Assembly (NCBI RefSeq): GCF_963678635.1
Contig: NC_087063.1
Location: 30,764,599 to 30,828,598 of the forward strand
Direction: 5' to 3'
DNA: 64,000 nt
DNA from: Symsagittifera roscoffensis
Taxonomy: Eukaryota > Xenacoelomorpha > Acoela > Convolutidae
The position numbers and the translations under genes are program-made. This document shows positions 21,187-32,230 of the stretch, piece after piece (position 1 is the stretch's first letter; each line of letters begins with the position of its first letter). The notes below the pieces were generated by a model that worked only from the letters and a program-made list of their open reading frames with translations, was not told the DNA's origin and did not search any database.

Positions 21187-21636
21187 TTCTTATCGTCTTG
21201 ATTCTTGTTGTCGTGTCGTGTAATTCCTTTCTGTCTCGTCTGATTCAGTGTTCAGTAAACAATTTTCGATCAATCAAGATCTAAAAAACAAGTCGCGACT
21301 TAGAACCATCATTTTTGGATACAACATCAATCAATTCTTTAAAACTCTCCATTGAAATTCTTTTTTCAATTCCGATTTTAAAATTTCCACCTTTACCTTT
21401 GTCAGAGTAGCACGAATGTGCGCTGTCACCTTGATGACCTGGAGTGCCCCAGGTCTTTTATGACACAAACATAAAACCTATCATAACAATAGCATAACAT
21501 AGACACATAAACATCACACACCTATTCTATCATGTAAAAACCTAATCCCTAAATAAAAACTTAATCCTAATCTAAACTTAATCCTAATCTCTGTCAAGTT
21601 AACTTAATAAAATCCACTTACCGCCGAGCGCAACTC
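21187..21636 (-). other. Gap between integrase and accessory ORFs, with candidate intron
   Basis: No ORF. On the minus strand a strong 5' splice-site match (GCG|GTAAGTG, GT at 21621-21620) lies 15 bases after the integrase-frame stop. A pyrimidine-rich 3' splice-site match (TTGTTTTTTAG, AG at 21282-21281) lies about 95 bases before the 264-aa start codon. An intron of 341 bases, or use of the acceptor by an upstream leader donor, would give an env-like subgenomic mRNA for the accessory ORFs. This is inference from consensus only. Confidence 0.4.
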
Positions 21637-23310
21637 TTAGCATATGCTCAGATAGTATTTTTTATGTAAGTAAACTTCTATGTCAGTCTCTGAAAATATC
21701 ACATGTGCAAGTGCGTACAACTCTCTCGGATGTAGCTTTCCTCTATTAGGATCGTATACTGGCAACGAGAGAGAGGTCACACCTCTCTCAACCAGGAAAT
21801 CCCTAAGTCGAGTCAAGGCCAATACCAAGCTCTCCGGATTCACGTGTTGCCTATCAGTAGCTTTCGTAACCAAAAAACACAAATATTTCCCTGGTATCTG
21901 TGATGCGACAGGGGGCAACGCTATCATTCCTCCTACACCAGGCCTCTGTTTCCACAAAAACTCGATATTCTTGTACTCTCTTTTAAAGTCAGCTGCTAGT
22001 GCTGTTTTGAAGCTTACATCCGCCGTTATCGCTATGGCGCACGTGCGTTCCGTGAGTATGAAATCGCTGTCCGTTATGACGATATTGTTCGAATAATGGT
22101 TCGGTAGATCAAAATACGATTCAAAGATTCGTCCAAAAGGTGGTTTCTTAGCATTCTCGCCCTCTGTCTCTAGTTCTCCGGTTTCTCTTGCCGATTTCAA
22201 TTTTTTTATTATGAGATTTTCGGTGTGGGTGAGTCCTACCCCCAATCCCCGGACAAAAATATCCATCGACGTCCCCGTCGATCGCCCAAAGTCTAGGAGA
22301 CCGAGGTTGGATTGTGGAACACGTAGAGGACCATCTGGGGCGACCCAGTTGGACTCGGTATTGTCATGACTGATGTATTTGACGCCGTCTCTATCGACGT
22401 CCTGAATCGTCAGGATCGTCTCTTTTGGATCTGTCGGCAGATCATGGAGCCATTCGAGCACGCGCAAGTTTGTTAGTTCTTGCTCATGAGTCTGTTCCGC
22501 TTCTGGTTCGAACTCCACTTCCGGTTCTGATCGATCGTCGATCCAATCTTGATCCATATCGTTCACAAGGTCGATTTCTTCTAGCATCGCCACTTCGTCC
22601 AGTCCCACCAGTGAGTCTATGACATCACTCACTACTATCCTGTCTACAACGAAGTCCTCGCCATACGGATTGTATTTCTTCTGGTTTATTCCTCTCTTGC
22701 TTTGGCGTGTTTCCATAATGAGAGGAAAGTCAGGCTGTATTCCTTTGTCAAATTCGGTTTGTTCCGGGCAATCCCAGTCTTCTTCGGCATAGGGTAGAGT
22801 TTCATCGTCCACCTCTACTCGTTCAGTCAACTCGAGATCCAGTGGTAGATCGCAATCGTCCACCACCTCATTCCCGTCGTTCTTGTCGCGAGTACCCCTT
22901 TCATTCACTTCACAAGCAGGATCCACTATTAAATAATCTCCCTCTTGCATGTCCACTGGGATGCACCAATCCTCTGACGAGGCATTGTGTGGTTTGATAT
23001 TCTCGTAATGAGCCGCTCTTCCAGTGCTCAGCCGATAAAAACGACCTCCTTGGAGCACCTCTGTTATCTGAAATGGACCACGCCATTTCTTTAACAGTTT
23101 CTTGGTTCCTTTTGGTGGAATCACTTCCTGGAATACCCAGACGTAATCGCCAACTGAGTAGGCTTTTGCATCGGCTGTCCTTTTATCAAACCTCCTTTTT
23201 TTGTCTAATTTGCGCCTGTTGCGTATTCCTCCTGCATAAGTCATTGAGGTCCTGTTGTCTTCTAATAACGTCCCGCACGTACGTTTGCGGTGCTGTCCTC
23301 TTCCCTTCAT
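21637..23310 (-). pseudogene. Element 2 integrase C-terminus (GPF module) plus acidic arm plus macro-like domain
   Basis: A 557-aa frame. Residues ~50-115 hold the integrase C-terminal GPY/F module (YVWVFQEVIPPKGTKK, KKWRGPFQITEVLQGG). Residues ~130-340 are an acidic spacer. Residues ~410-557 resemble a macro domain of the OARD1/TARG1 kind: CAIAITADVSFKTALAADFK, a central GVGGMIALPP, YLCFLVTKATDRQ, then ESLVLALTRLRDFLVERG and GVTSLSLPVYD. The glycine loops that grip ADP-ribose in the family are changed (FKTALA; DPNRGKLHP), so binding is doubtful. The first ~40 residues are out of frame: the real integrase frame is joined near 23195-23210 across a T7 run where a base is gained or lost. Confidence 0.75.
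22243..22289 (-). repeat. Internal copy of the LTR-adjacent (polypurine-tract) sequence
   Basis: Plus-strand blocks TCCCCGGACAA, TCCATC, GTCCC and GATCGC occur here in the same order and spacing as at 11657-11700 next to the 3' LTR. About 30 of 40 bases match by eye. It lies in the coding frame just before the macro-like region. Confidence 0.7.
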
Positions 23311-25381
23311 ATTCAGGGTAGAAGAACGTTAACGGGAGTGCTTTTTCGTGACCCGTCAGCATCATATGCGGACTTATTCCCGTGGTGGAATGCTCCGTGC
23401 TGTTGTAAGCACCCATCACTTGTGGCAAGTGCTTGTCCCAGTCATCCACGTAGCGTGAGCAGTAGACTCTCAACATGGATACCAGTGTGCGATTCTGCCT
23501 CTCGACTAGGCCATTCGTTTGCGGGTGATAAGTGGTCGAGTGGGCCTGCACTACCTGCGACCTTTTCATCAACTCTTTCGTGAGATCACCTACGAATGCT
23601 TTGCCATTGTCCGATTGGAACGTGATGGGGCAGCCATGCCTTGCTATCCACACATTTATCAAATGATCGCATGTTTCTTCTGCCGATGCAGTCATGCAGG
23701 GTGCTGCCTCTGCATACTTCGTAAAATGGTCGATCATTACCAGCACCTGATTATAGCCCGTTGCTGTCATGCAGAGTTTCTGATGATCAATTTGCACCAC
23801 TTCGTTGAAACCTGACGACTCTATTGACTGTAGGGGGAACCTTAGTTTCCTGGGATCCTTTGCCTGTTGACAGGACAGGCATGCGGCTATCCATTTCTCA
23901 CAAGCCTTCTTCAATCCCGGCCATTCGAATCGTTTCTGTATCCTGTTGTATACTTTGTCCACGCCTTGATGACCCATCTGATCATGTGAACGAAAGAGCA
24001 ATTCGGTCTGGTACAACTGTGGTAACACTATTGAATTGTATTTATAAAGGACCTTGTCCTCCTCTTTTTGTTTGCAGGCTACGATTCCGTCCTTGTTCAG
24101 GTACAACAAGTTGTTTCGCTTCAGGTAGAATTGCTTCAGGATTTTGTAGCTGTCTTCTTCCAAATCTCCTTTGTCTGGTGCTTCATTCTCGATCCATCTC
24201 TTCAGACTTCTCGTCATTCTGTCATTTCGTTGAGCCCTTAGGAGATCCGACAGCCTGTACCTGGCTTTCAAATACGTCTTCACCACGTTCATTTGCCCAC
24301 TCATTATCTCCGGAGCATGAGCATCGTCCATCAACTTGACACACCATATCTTTTTCAAAGGCGTCGCTTCCTGCACAGATGGTTCGACCGTACCATGTGG
24401 CAGCAATCTGGTTGGGCGTTTCGAAACTGCTATCAGCTCGAGCTCGTCCGCGGCATTATCTACCACAGTGCCCTCTTCATCTGAGGTGTATCTGTCCCTG
24501 TCTGGATCCTGATGTGTTTCCCGGTCCAGCCCACGCTGCTTCCAGTCTACCAATAAGGAGTGGATTGCGACTTCTGACATATCGGAATTGGAAGTTGTTT
24601 TAGACGTGTTGTCCCAGGACTGGGGTCCCGAGTCAACACTTGAGTCGACTGATTCTCCAACATCATATTCCAAGTTGTTTGAGATGTTTCTCGACTCCCC
24701 GGACAAAACTCTGTCCATCGGTTGCTTTGAACCCGACTCCCCGGACAAAATTCTGCCCCTAGGTGGTCTAGTCAACCTCTCCCCGGACAAGTCGTCCTGC
24801 ACGGGCTCAAAGGTGTCTGACTCCTCAGACGAGTCGTCCTTGACTGGCTCGAAGGTGTCAGACTCCCCGGACATTGTCTCGTCCACGGACGAACAATCTG
24901 GGCTTGGCTCGTATTCCTCTTTTGCATCCGTGAAGTGCACTCTCCTCGTGAAGCTGGATTTCGACCTGATCCTGACTTCCTCAGTAGTTTGGTTCTGATT
25001 CAATGTTCCATATTCAGTGAACGAAATTCTCAACAAGACTTCTTTCGGCATCGAGCTCACCAGCTGGTTGACGATCGACCTGCAATCCCGTTCAACGTCT
25101 CGGCTGCGAATGGACACTGGCCTCTTCTCTGTTCTCTCGGTGACAGTCAACCGCTGCATTGTCTCCATCCATTCACGATCATGCCTATCCACTTCCTTGT
25201 CCAACAAGTCACGGAATTTTCCCATGACGTCCGGCGCCACGTTCACCGTCCTGTTCAATAGAGCCATGCTGTTTATACCCAGCCTGGTTAGTTCTTGCTG
25301 TACCAAATTGGATCGGACTAGCAGATCCAGCGGAACGGGCTCGCCTCTAGCTAAAGGCTTTATCTCCGCGGCCGTCTCCAC
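23186..25381 (-). pseudogene. Element 2 pol linker and integrase (zinc domain and catalytic core)
   Basis: A 731-aa frame. Residues ~1-330 are the linker, with four LSGE/LSGES-type repeats in acidic surroundings. Residues ~455-510 are the HHCC zinc domain (SHDQMGHQG...CLSCQQ). Residues ~525-690 are the core: IDHQKLCMTATGYN, TFQSDNGKAFVG and TNGLVERQNRTL give the D,D,E triad. The frame ends within a lysine-rich run at 23186-23210, where a single-base indel moves the coding to the next frame. Upstream, another indel near 25510 separates it from RNase H. Both lesions are short and may be recent or assembly errors. Confidence 0.85.
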
Positions 25382-25422
25382 TGGAAGGTCAGGGTGTCCA
25401 GGTATAGGATGCCCTGATTTGT

Positions 25423-28400
25423 CTAACCACCTAGTAAGTGGCAGCTTGTCGTAGGTTTCTTTGTCCAGAAAGGAAAACCCGTCTTTGATCTCTGATTGGT
25501 TAGCCTGCTTCTCCTGAGGCGCTCATAAAAATCTGTCTTTTTACTGAGGCTATATGCGTTCTGGTGCTTGTCACGGGTACGGTGCTCTATGATCATGTGG
25601 TATCCATCCAGGCGCACAATCCAACGACCAATATAGCTTTGGTCCATCGAATAGGTTTTCAGCCAGGCAAGGGCACGATTATCCACACGTAACTTGAAGG
25701 GAGCACTCCCCAAGTAGGCCCTGTATTTTTCCACGAAATTGATCACCGCAAACATCTCCGCTTTTGGTGCGCCGTACTTCATTTCAGTATCGCTCAGGAC
25801 TTTACTCCCGTAGGCTATCGGACGAAGAACGGTTCTCCCGTTCCACTCCTGCTCCTGGTGAGGTATGCCCGATATCGCAACCACTGATGCATCCGTGTCC
25901 AGCACGAACATCCCCTTCTCCGTTGGCATGCCGAGGACCGGTGCCTCGCAAAGTTCACGTTTGATGTTTTCAAATGAGACTTGTGCCTCATCAGTCCAGG
26001 TGAACTTTTTGCCCTTGTTTCTCATCAACCTCTGCATGGGGTATATTTTGTCAGCATACCCCTTGATGAACTCTCGATAATAATTTGCGAATCCCAGAAA
26101 ACTCATCAGCTGTGTATCTGTTTTAGGTGCCTTCCAGGTCAGCACCGCTTCAACCGCTTCGGGATCTGGTCTCACTCCATGTTTGTCAACCAGGCGGCCC
26201 AGATACTTTATGGAATCCCTGGGGATTTCACACTTAGAGGGTTTACATTTCAGACCCGCCTGCTTCATGCAAGAAAACACCTCCTCCAACCTCTCTATGT
26301 GGTCTTCCAAGGTTGGTGTTGCAATCACGACATCATCGACATAACACATGATGAGATTCCCGTATTTCTTAGTGACGCTCGTGAGTGCCTGGGCCATCAG
26401 TCGCTGGAATGTGGCCGTCGCGTTGCACAATCCGAATGGCATCCTCTTCCACTGGAACAGTCCCAGCTCACACGCGAAACCTGTTTTCTCTCGATCTTGC
26501 TTTCTGAGTGGCACTTGCCAGAATGCAGAGCCCAAATCCAACGTCGTGAAGAACTTCGCGTCTCCCAGCTTGGATAGGCTCTCATCGATGCGGGGAATCG
26601 GGTATGCGTCCTTTATAGTCACTGCGTTCAGATAACGGAAATCACAACAAAATCTGAGTTGTCCCCCTTTCTTTTTCGCCATGACCACACCACAAGCCCA
26701 TGGAGACTTCGACGGCTCGATCATGTCGTACTCCATTAACATCTCGATTTCCTTCCTACACGCTTCTGACTTGTTTGGGGTCATTCTTCTCGCCCCTTCC
26801 CTATGAGGTACCGAGCCCTCTTCTATCTCAATCTCGTGCTCTACAAAATTGCAACAACCTATGTCGGCCTTATGCTTTGAAAAAACGTCTGCGTTCCGAT
26901 TTAGCACCGCTCTGAGCGAATCTAATTCCTTATCTGATATTTTACCCTTCAGGTGTTCTATCTCAGGTAGGACAGGCTTATTCGCTGCTAACTCTGCTTC
27001 CGTCGGCCTCTCAGGAAAGATGGAACAACTAGACAGCCCATCATCTGTTTCCGACTTCATTGAAAACAATTCCCTAGAAGATTTCAATTCATTCACTCTT
27101 TTCATTATACATTCTTGGTTCGCATGCAATGGACATTTAGTTACATCAAACTTTTTCAAGTTCTCCACACTCTGAAAGTCTGTGTTCAGAGGCAAAGCGT
27201 AGCCAAGTTTCTTTCCCCTCTGTATTGTCACTGTTGTTGCTTCTGTGTTCAATAACACACTCACACACAGTCCGCTCTGAGTGAGTGAGAAGCTTCTTCC
27301 TAAAATAGCCGAGCTTTTACTGTTTGGATTCGGTACCAGACACACCTGTCTGTCATTGCTGAGTTCATTCAAGTTCCTCATCCTAAACGTCGCTACGGCT
27401 TGGTTTGGTTTTAATCTAACTTTTCGATCCAGAAAAATGGGCACCTTGGCCTGATTAATTAAGATCTTATTAAGGGTTTTTTTCTCATACTTTCCCTCAG
27501 GATCCTTGATCCTAATCAATCCGTCATTGAGATCGATCGTGACGTCAAAGTTGCGAACGAAATCCCTTCCTAAGATGAACTGATCGGATTCGTCCAAATT
27601 CTCTACTACTAGGAAGCTCATCCAAAGATGTCTTCCTCCGAGCTGCAGTGAAATGATCGTGGTTCGTCCGGTAACATAGATCGCTCCCTGATTGGCAGCT
27701 GCCAACCTGATGTTTGTCGGTATGAGATCCGACCTTTCGAAACCCATGTCAGTCCAAGTTTTGACTGGCATGACACTAACCACTGCTCCCGTGTCTAGCA
27801 GTCCCTTTACTGAAAGTTGTCTGCCTTGCACGTCCAGAACGTGTGCGGCCAGATCGGCCTCACAACCAATATGCACCGCATCTTGTTCGAGCATCGCGTT
27901 GTGTCCGATTCGTCTAACCTTCAGCTCCTCTTGACCAATGTATATCCGGCCAATCTGGTCGTTCGCATCAGTTATGTGAGCTTTCGTGTAGATATTGATG
28001 CCACCTACATTCATCAGGATCGGGTAAGGGCCAAGGACATCGATATAATGTCCGTCCACTTTCATCAGCCTCGGACCTCCCGTTGTGAGCAGCGCTCGCA
28101 CTGCCCTGGAGTCCAGTTTGGGATCCTTCTCCTTCAGGTAGTCGGCATAGATGTCCAGGTGGACTAGTGTAATCTCGGATGGCTCACTCAAGTTCTTGAC
28201 CACCTGGTGCCCTGCGACTGAGATGATGGACATTATTTTGGTCCCCGCCTTCGTCATGCCGAAGGTCTTACCAGATATAACGTTCAGTTTTAGTCCCTGT
28301 TTCTTGGGTTCCTCTCTGTCTTCTGCTTCTGTCGTTTTACCCAGGACATTAAGACTTTCCCGAAGATCTGTTCTCTCCAGCTCCGACCTTACCCATTGCT

Positions 28401-28515
28401 CCACTTCTTTCGTGGCTAGGTCCTGTTTGACATTCTGTAGCGCTGTCCTTGCCGCCAGGCCGTAATCCACCTTGAGTGGGCTAGACGACTCTGCTTCGAG
28501 GTTCGAGGCTACCAC
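25423..28515 (-). pseudogene. Element 2 protease, reverse transcriptase and RNase H
   Basis: A 1030-aa frame. An aspartic protease motif LLDTGAVVSVMP lies near residue 240, with ILGRDF near 315. RT motifs follow: GQLRFCCDFRYLNAV, FTTLDLGSAFWQVP, MPFGLCNATATFQ and CYVDDVVIATPT. Then come the thumb (KYLGRLVDKHG), connection and RNase H (FVLDTDASVVAI, KYGAPKAEMFAV, RVDNRALAW). The frame is open upstream of its GTG at 28515 and overlaps the end of gag in the -1 phase. An A5 run at 28538-28542 is a possible slip site. The last ~30 residues after FYERL are a frameshifted tail; element 1 is in frame there. Confidence 0.9.
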
Positions 28516-29132
28516 CTCGTCAGGCCATGTCTTAACCTTTTTGGTCGTAAAGGTGCTCGGTGTCGTCTCCTACTCCGAGATTCAGTCTCGTTCATCAGAC
28601 GTGCTCGACTGGCCTTGACACCCGAAAGCGCCTCTTCGTGGCGGGGATGTTTCGCGTCCGCTACTGCGTCCCAAAACTGATTACAATCCGACTTGAAGTG
28701 TCCCTCCAGATTACAGAAGAAACACCTCGGACCATATTTCATGATGAGCCCTCTGACGTACTCCTCATGATCCTCGTCGGTCGCGTCGGCGTCCTCGAGA
28801 AAGTAGCCTATGGCCTTCATGTTCTGTTTGTATGCAGAACACGCAGAGACGTGATGGTCCATTGAACCACAATTCGCGCACGACCTCCTCTTGTCCATGT
28901 CATCGCGAGGTTTGTACCAACTGGAATTCGCACCAGTGTTTGTCCCGCTCTATATGCCATAATTGCTGTAACGGTTTTGCGCCCTCGGTTTTATGAGTAA
29001 ATACTCGCGTGACTTCATACGCAAGTCGTCAGGCGTGGGTACCTGGTCAAGCGACAGGGTGAAGTGAGTGGCCAACATCGTCTTCAACTCCTCACTCCTT
29101 ACTCCATCCATGAACTTCGAAGCAATCGCCAA
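28509..29132 (-). pseudogene. Element 2 gag, capsid end and two zinc knuckles (one in-frame stop)
   Basis: One reading frame interrupted by a single TAG near 28950. The upstream 60 residues (IASKFMDGVRSEELKTMLATH) continue gag after its frameshift. The downstream 129 residues have two CCHC zinc knuckles, CANCGSMDHHVSAC and CFFCNLEGHFKSDC, for RNA packaging. Element 1 reads through the equivalent site (NFNNGPANQG), so the stop looks like a mutation. The basic C-terminus overlaps the start of pol. Confidence 0.8.
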
Positions 29133-31165
29133 GTTTCGCTCGGATATTCTCTCATCCGGGTTGCTTCTCCTCCTCTCCTGAGCAATTCAAGGTCGTCCAA
29201 GAATTTATCTATTGATTCTTCATCTCTCTGACGCCTCTTCTCGAACTTCATCATAGCCTGGTGCCCTTGTACTCCAGAGCCGAAACGATTCAGCAGGATG
29301 TCGAATATCTTGCGAGCGCTGTCTCTCTCATTGACTCTTTTCGCCATTACACAATTTAATGCAGTACCCTCCAGGTTGCTCGTCAGCGCGCTGCACTCTT
29401 GTTTCTTGGAGAGATTCTCTTCCTCAAAGTGTAACTTCATCACCTCTATCCAAGTATCAATGCAGCCGTCCGACTCGTCTTTATATGACTTCGGCTTTTT
29501 CAGTGTTCTTCTTGACCTCTCTCCTCTCTCGGTTGACTTCGAGAGCTTGGTGATGAATGTTTCAAGAGATCTGTTCAGAGGCTCAAACATCGAGGCATAC
29601 ATCGTTGTGTCTTGTGAGACTGTAGTCAGATCTGGTACTGAACTGACTTGTGGCACGGTTGGCAATCTTGTCTCCGGAGTGGCATCTGCCTCTGGTGGGA
29701 CTGGATTCGTCCAGCCAGGCCTCTGCGGGGCTGCCCTTGGCCGCTCCTTGTTTCTATGTTCGTAGTTCATTCTCGAGCCTTGCTGGGCTCTGGCACTGTT
29801 GCCCGTACCATCTCCAACATTCGCATGGCGTGAGCGCTCCCTTGAGTTGGAATGCTTCTGCCAACTACTCCCATTCAGGATCGCGTCAAGCTTCCGCATC
29901 ATCAAGTCAGATTTGGCGTCCAACCTCCTTTCCAGGCCAGTCATCGTTTGGGCGTAGGTATTATCATGATCATTCAACAATCGCTCGATCTCTCTTGTCA
30001 TCCTAGCCTCTCTCTCCTCTGACTCTTTGCTTGCCTGTGCCAGGCTCTCGGCCAGGCATCGATCGGTGTTACGAATCAATTGAGCCTGATCAAACCTCGC
30101 CTGCGACTTCACGTGCGTTAGCTCATCTTTCAAACTCTCTCGACCATGGTGAGCTCTCTCGTCAACTTGATCTATCCTCTTAGTCATGTCTCGCCTCAAT
30201 TCATCCAGGCCATTCATCACACCAGCGAGCATGTCACTTATGTCACCAGCCGCTCCCAATGGCGGGGTTAGCCCCAGAGAAGACGAGGTTAAATGCGGCT
30301 GTAGCCTAGTACTCGATGACGCACCGCCCTTTTGCTTGTGCATCGACGTCATCAGTCTGTCAAACGTTGATGATGCTCCCATCGTTATCCCATCTGACAT
30401 AGGCCTGTTCGGCGAGGCAGAAGACGCCTCCCTGCTCATGTCGTTCCTTGGGCACGGTGTGAAGTTCACATCCGGATGGGTTATTTCCGGTTGAACGTAA
30501 CTAGAGGATAGACCTCCGGCTTGTAGCGTCGTCACGCGCTCATCGTACAAAGACTTCCAACTTTTCTTTGCCTTCGAGAACGTCTGCTCTTCACCCGGAC
30601 TCATACTCGACATCATCGCGTTGTTGCTCTGCTTGGCCAAAGATGAGTGTGTACTTGTCGGATGTGAAGGTTCCTTTCTCCATTTATAGCTCTTAGTCTC
30701 TGATTTGGACATTCCCCTGTACAACACTTCCTCCCGAGGTTCGACCTCGGGACGCTCCGAGGTCTCCTCTGTCCTCTCGGCTTCCTCCCGTTCGAGGACC
30801 TCATCTGGCTCAAAGTCGGGTCGAATGAGCGTTCGCTCCCCTTCGTCAAAGGGATCCACCAGCGTTTCGCTCGCAGGCTGGGCCTCGGCGCTCCCTCTTT
30901 GATTGCCATCGAGGTTTTTCTCGCTCCTTAGTTTCATTTCGCTCACTGAAAGATCAGGTTGACCTTTAGTCGATTCGTCTTCAGCAAACGCGTCGGAAGC
31001 GCTGCTAAACGAGGTCTGGCTACGCCTAGTTCTAAACTTCCGCGTGCTTCCCTTGCTTAGCCTGGGAATTTTAGTAGTCGATCCTAGCGAGTCCCTGCGC
31101 TGCATAGTTTTTAACAAAATGAAAGTATTCGTAATTTGATGGCAATGCAAACGTACCACAAACAA
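29099..31165 (-). pseudogene. Element 2 gag, N-terminal and capsid region
   Basis: A 688-aa frame; the annotated ATG gives 20 residues before MQRRDSLGSTTKIPRLSK, which is the likelier start by match to element 1. The N-terminal half is charged and low-complexity. A helical region lies at ~305-415 (DELRRDMTKRIDQVDERAHH). The retrotransposon-type capsid follows at ~555-675 (CIDTWIEVMKLHFEEENLSKK, LEGTALNCVMAKRV, ILLNRFGSGVQGHQAMMKFEKRRQRDEESIDKFLDDLELLRR). A single-base indel near 29170-29185 shifts the frame after LLRR; the ending is not real. Confidence 0.85.
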
Positions 31166-31574
31166 GATTTAGTTAAATCACTTAACGCTGCCTACTCGAT
31201 TCCGTCAGTATCAAAATGTCTCTTAGATCTCTCACGACTAAACTAGTGACTCAGCTAAAGTTACACACAGGGCCTACCCAGTATTGATATAATGCTAACT
31301 CAACCCGGTTGTATAGTATAACAGTGTCACTAAGTTTCCACAAGATATAATCGACACACAAAACACAATCGATAATCAGATAAGAATATCCTACAGGTGA
31401 CAGCGACCTTTTGTCAGTATCAATTTATCGCCACACAAATTATGAAGTCACTGCTTTGTTAAAATTAAACAATCTTTGATAAAAAGCAGTGATGATTCAG
31501 AAATAGATAAATAAAACTTAGTCTTAAAGAAAAAGACTTCCCCCAATCGGAACGATCCGAAAGAACGAAGCCCA

Positions 31575-31870
31575 GGACACAGTCTTCTCAAGTGGGTGTG
31601 TATCTGCCTAATACACCCACCGAGGTCTTCTTTTGGGTGTCCTGCGATTGCCCGAGCTGTCCTACTAAGTAGCTCAAGGCAACCTCTGATCGAAAATTCG
31701 TCAAATCTATGAAAAAGCTCTCCCACACTCGGACTGCTCCAAGTGTGCGAGAGTAGGGAACAATTTTTCTTCTCAAGTGGGTGTGTATTTGCCTAATACA
31801 CCCACCGAGGTCTTCCTTTATTTGTTCCCGGATTGCCCGAACTTTCCTATTAAGTAGCTCAAGGCAACCA
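31575..31870 (-). repeat. Duplicated structured block in element 2 leader
   Basis: Two ~95-base copies (about 31585-31682 and 31765-31866). Each holds a stem GTGGGTGTGTAT...ATACACCCAC and a second short stem around CTACTAAGTAG (TATTAAGTAG in copy two). Element 1 has a related block at 4600-4690 with GTGGG...CCCAC. Candidates for packaging or dimerisation signals; this role is a guess. Confidence 0.7.
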
Positions 31871-32099
31871 CACAACCAAAATCACAATCAAAAAAAAATT
31901 TTGTTCGGGTACTTCTAATACACCCAATGTAGAATCCAAAGTTGATCACGAATTTCCGGGTCAAAATGGGTTCTTATGATCCTGATAAGCACGCCTAATA
32001 TTTTAATATGATCCTAATTAAATGGATATTTTCCGTTGCCCAAATTGCCACAGAAAGTTTACTCAAGTCTCTAACAATGAAGATCGTTAGAAGGTTTAA

Positions 32100-32230
32100 G
32101 ACGCTCCGGAGGGTTACCTCGGAGGGTACCTTGATCACCCAAGTTACCTCGGAGGGTACCCTAATCACCCAAGTTACCTCGGAGGGTACCCTAATCACCC
32201 AAGTTACCTCGGAGGGTCCCCCTAAATTTA
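32100..32230. repeat. Minisatellite, 30-bp unit, in element 2 leader
   Basis: About four units of GTTACCTCGGAGGGTACC plus TAATCACCCAA. The core CGGAGGGTACC is the motif scattered singly elsewhere in the same leader. Confidence 0.95.

Noticed and set aside
28950..28952. In-frame TAG in gag of element 2 as a recoding signal
   Set aside because: Element 1 has no stop there and gag has a separate frameshift nearby, so a point mutation is simpler.
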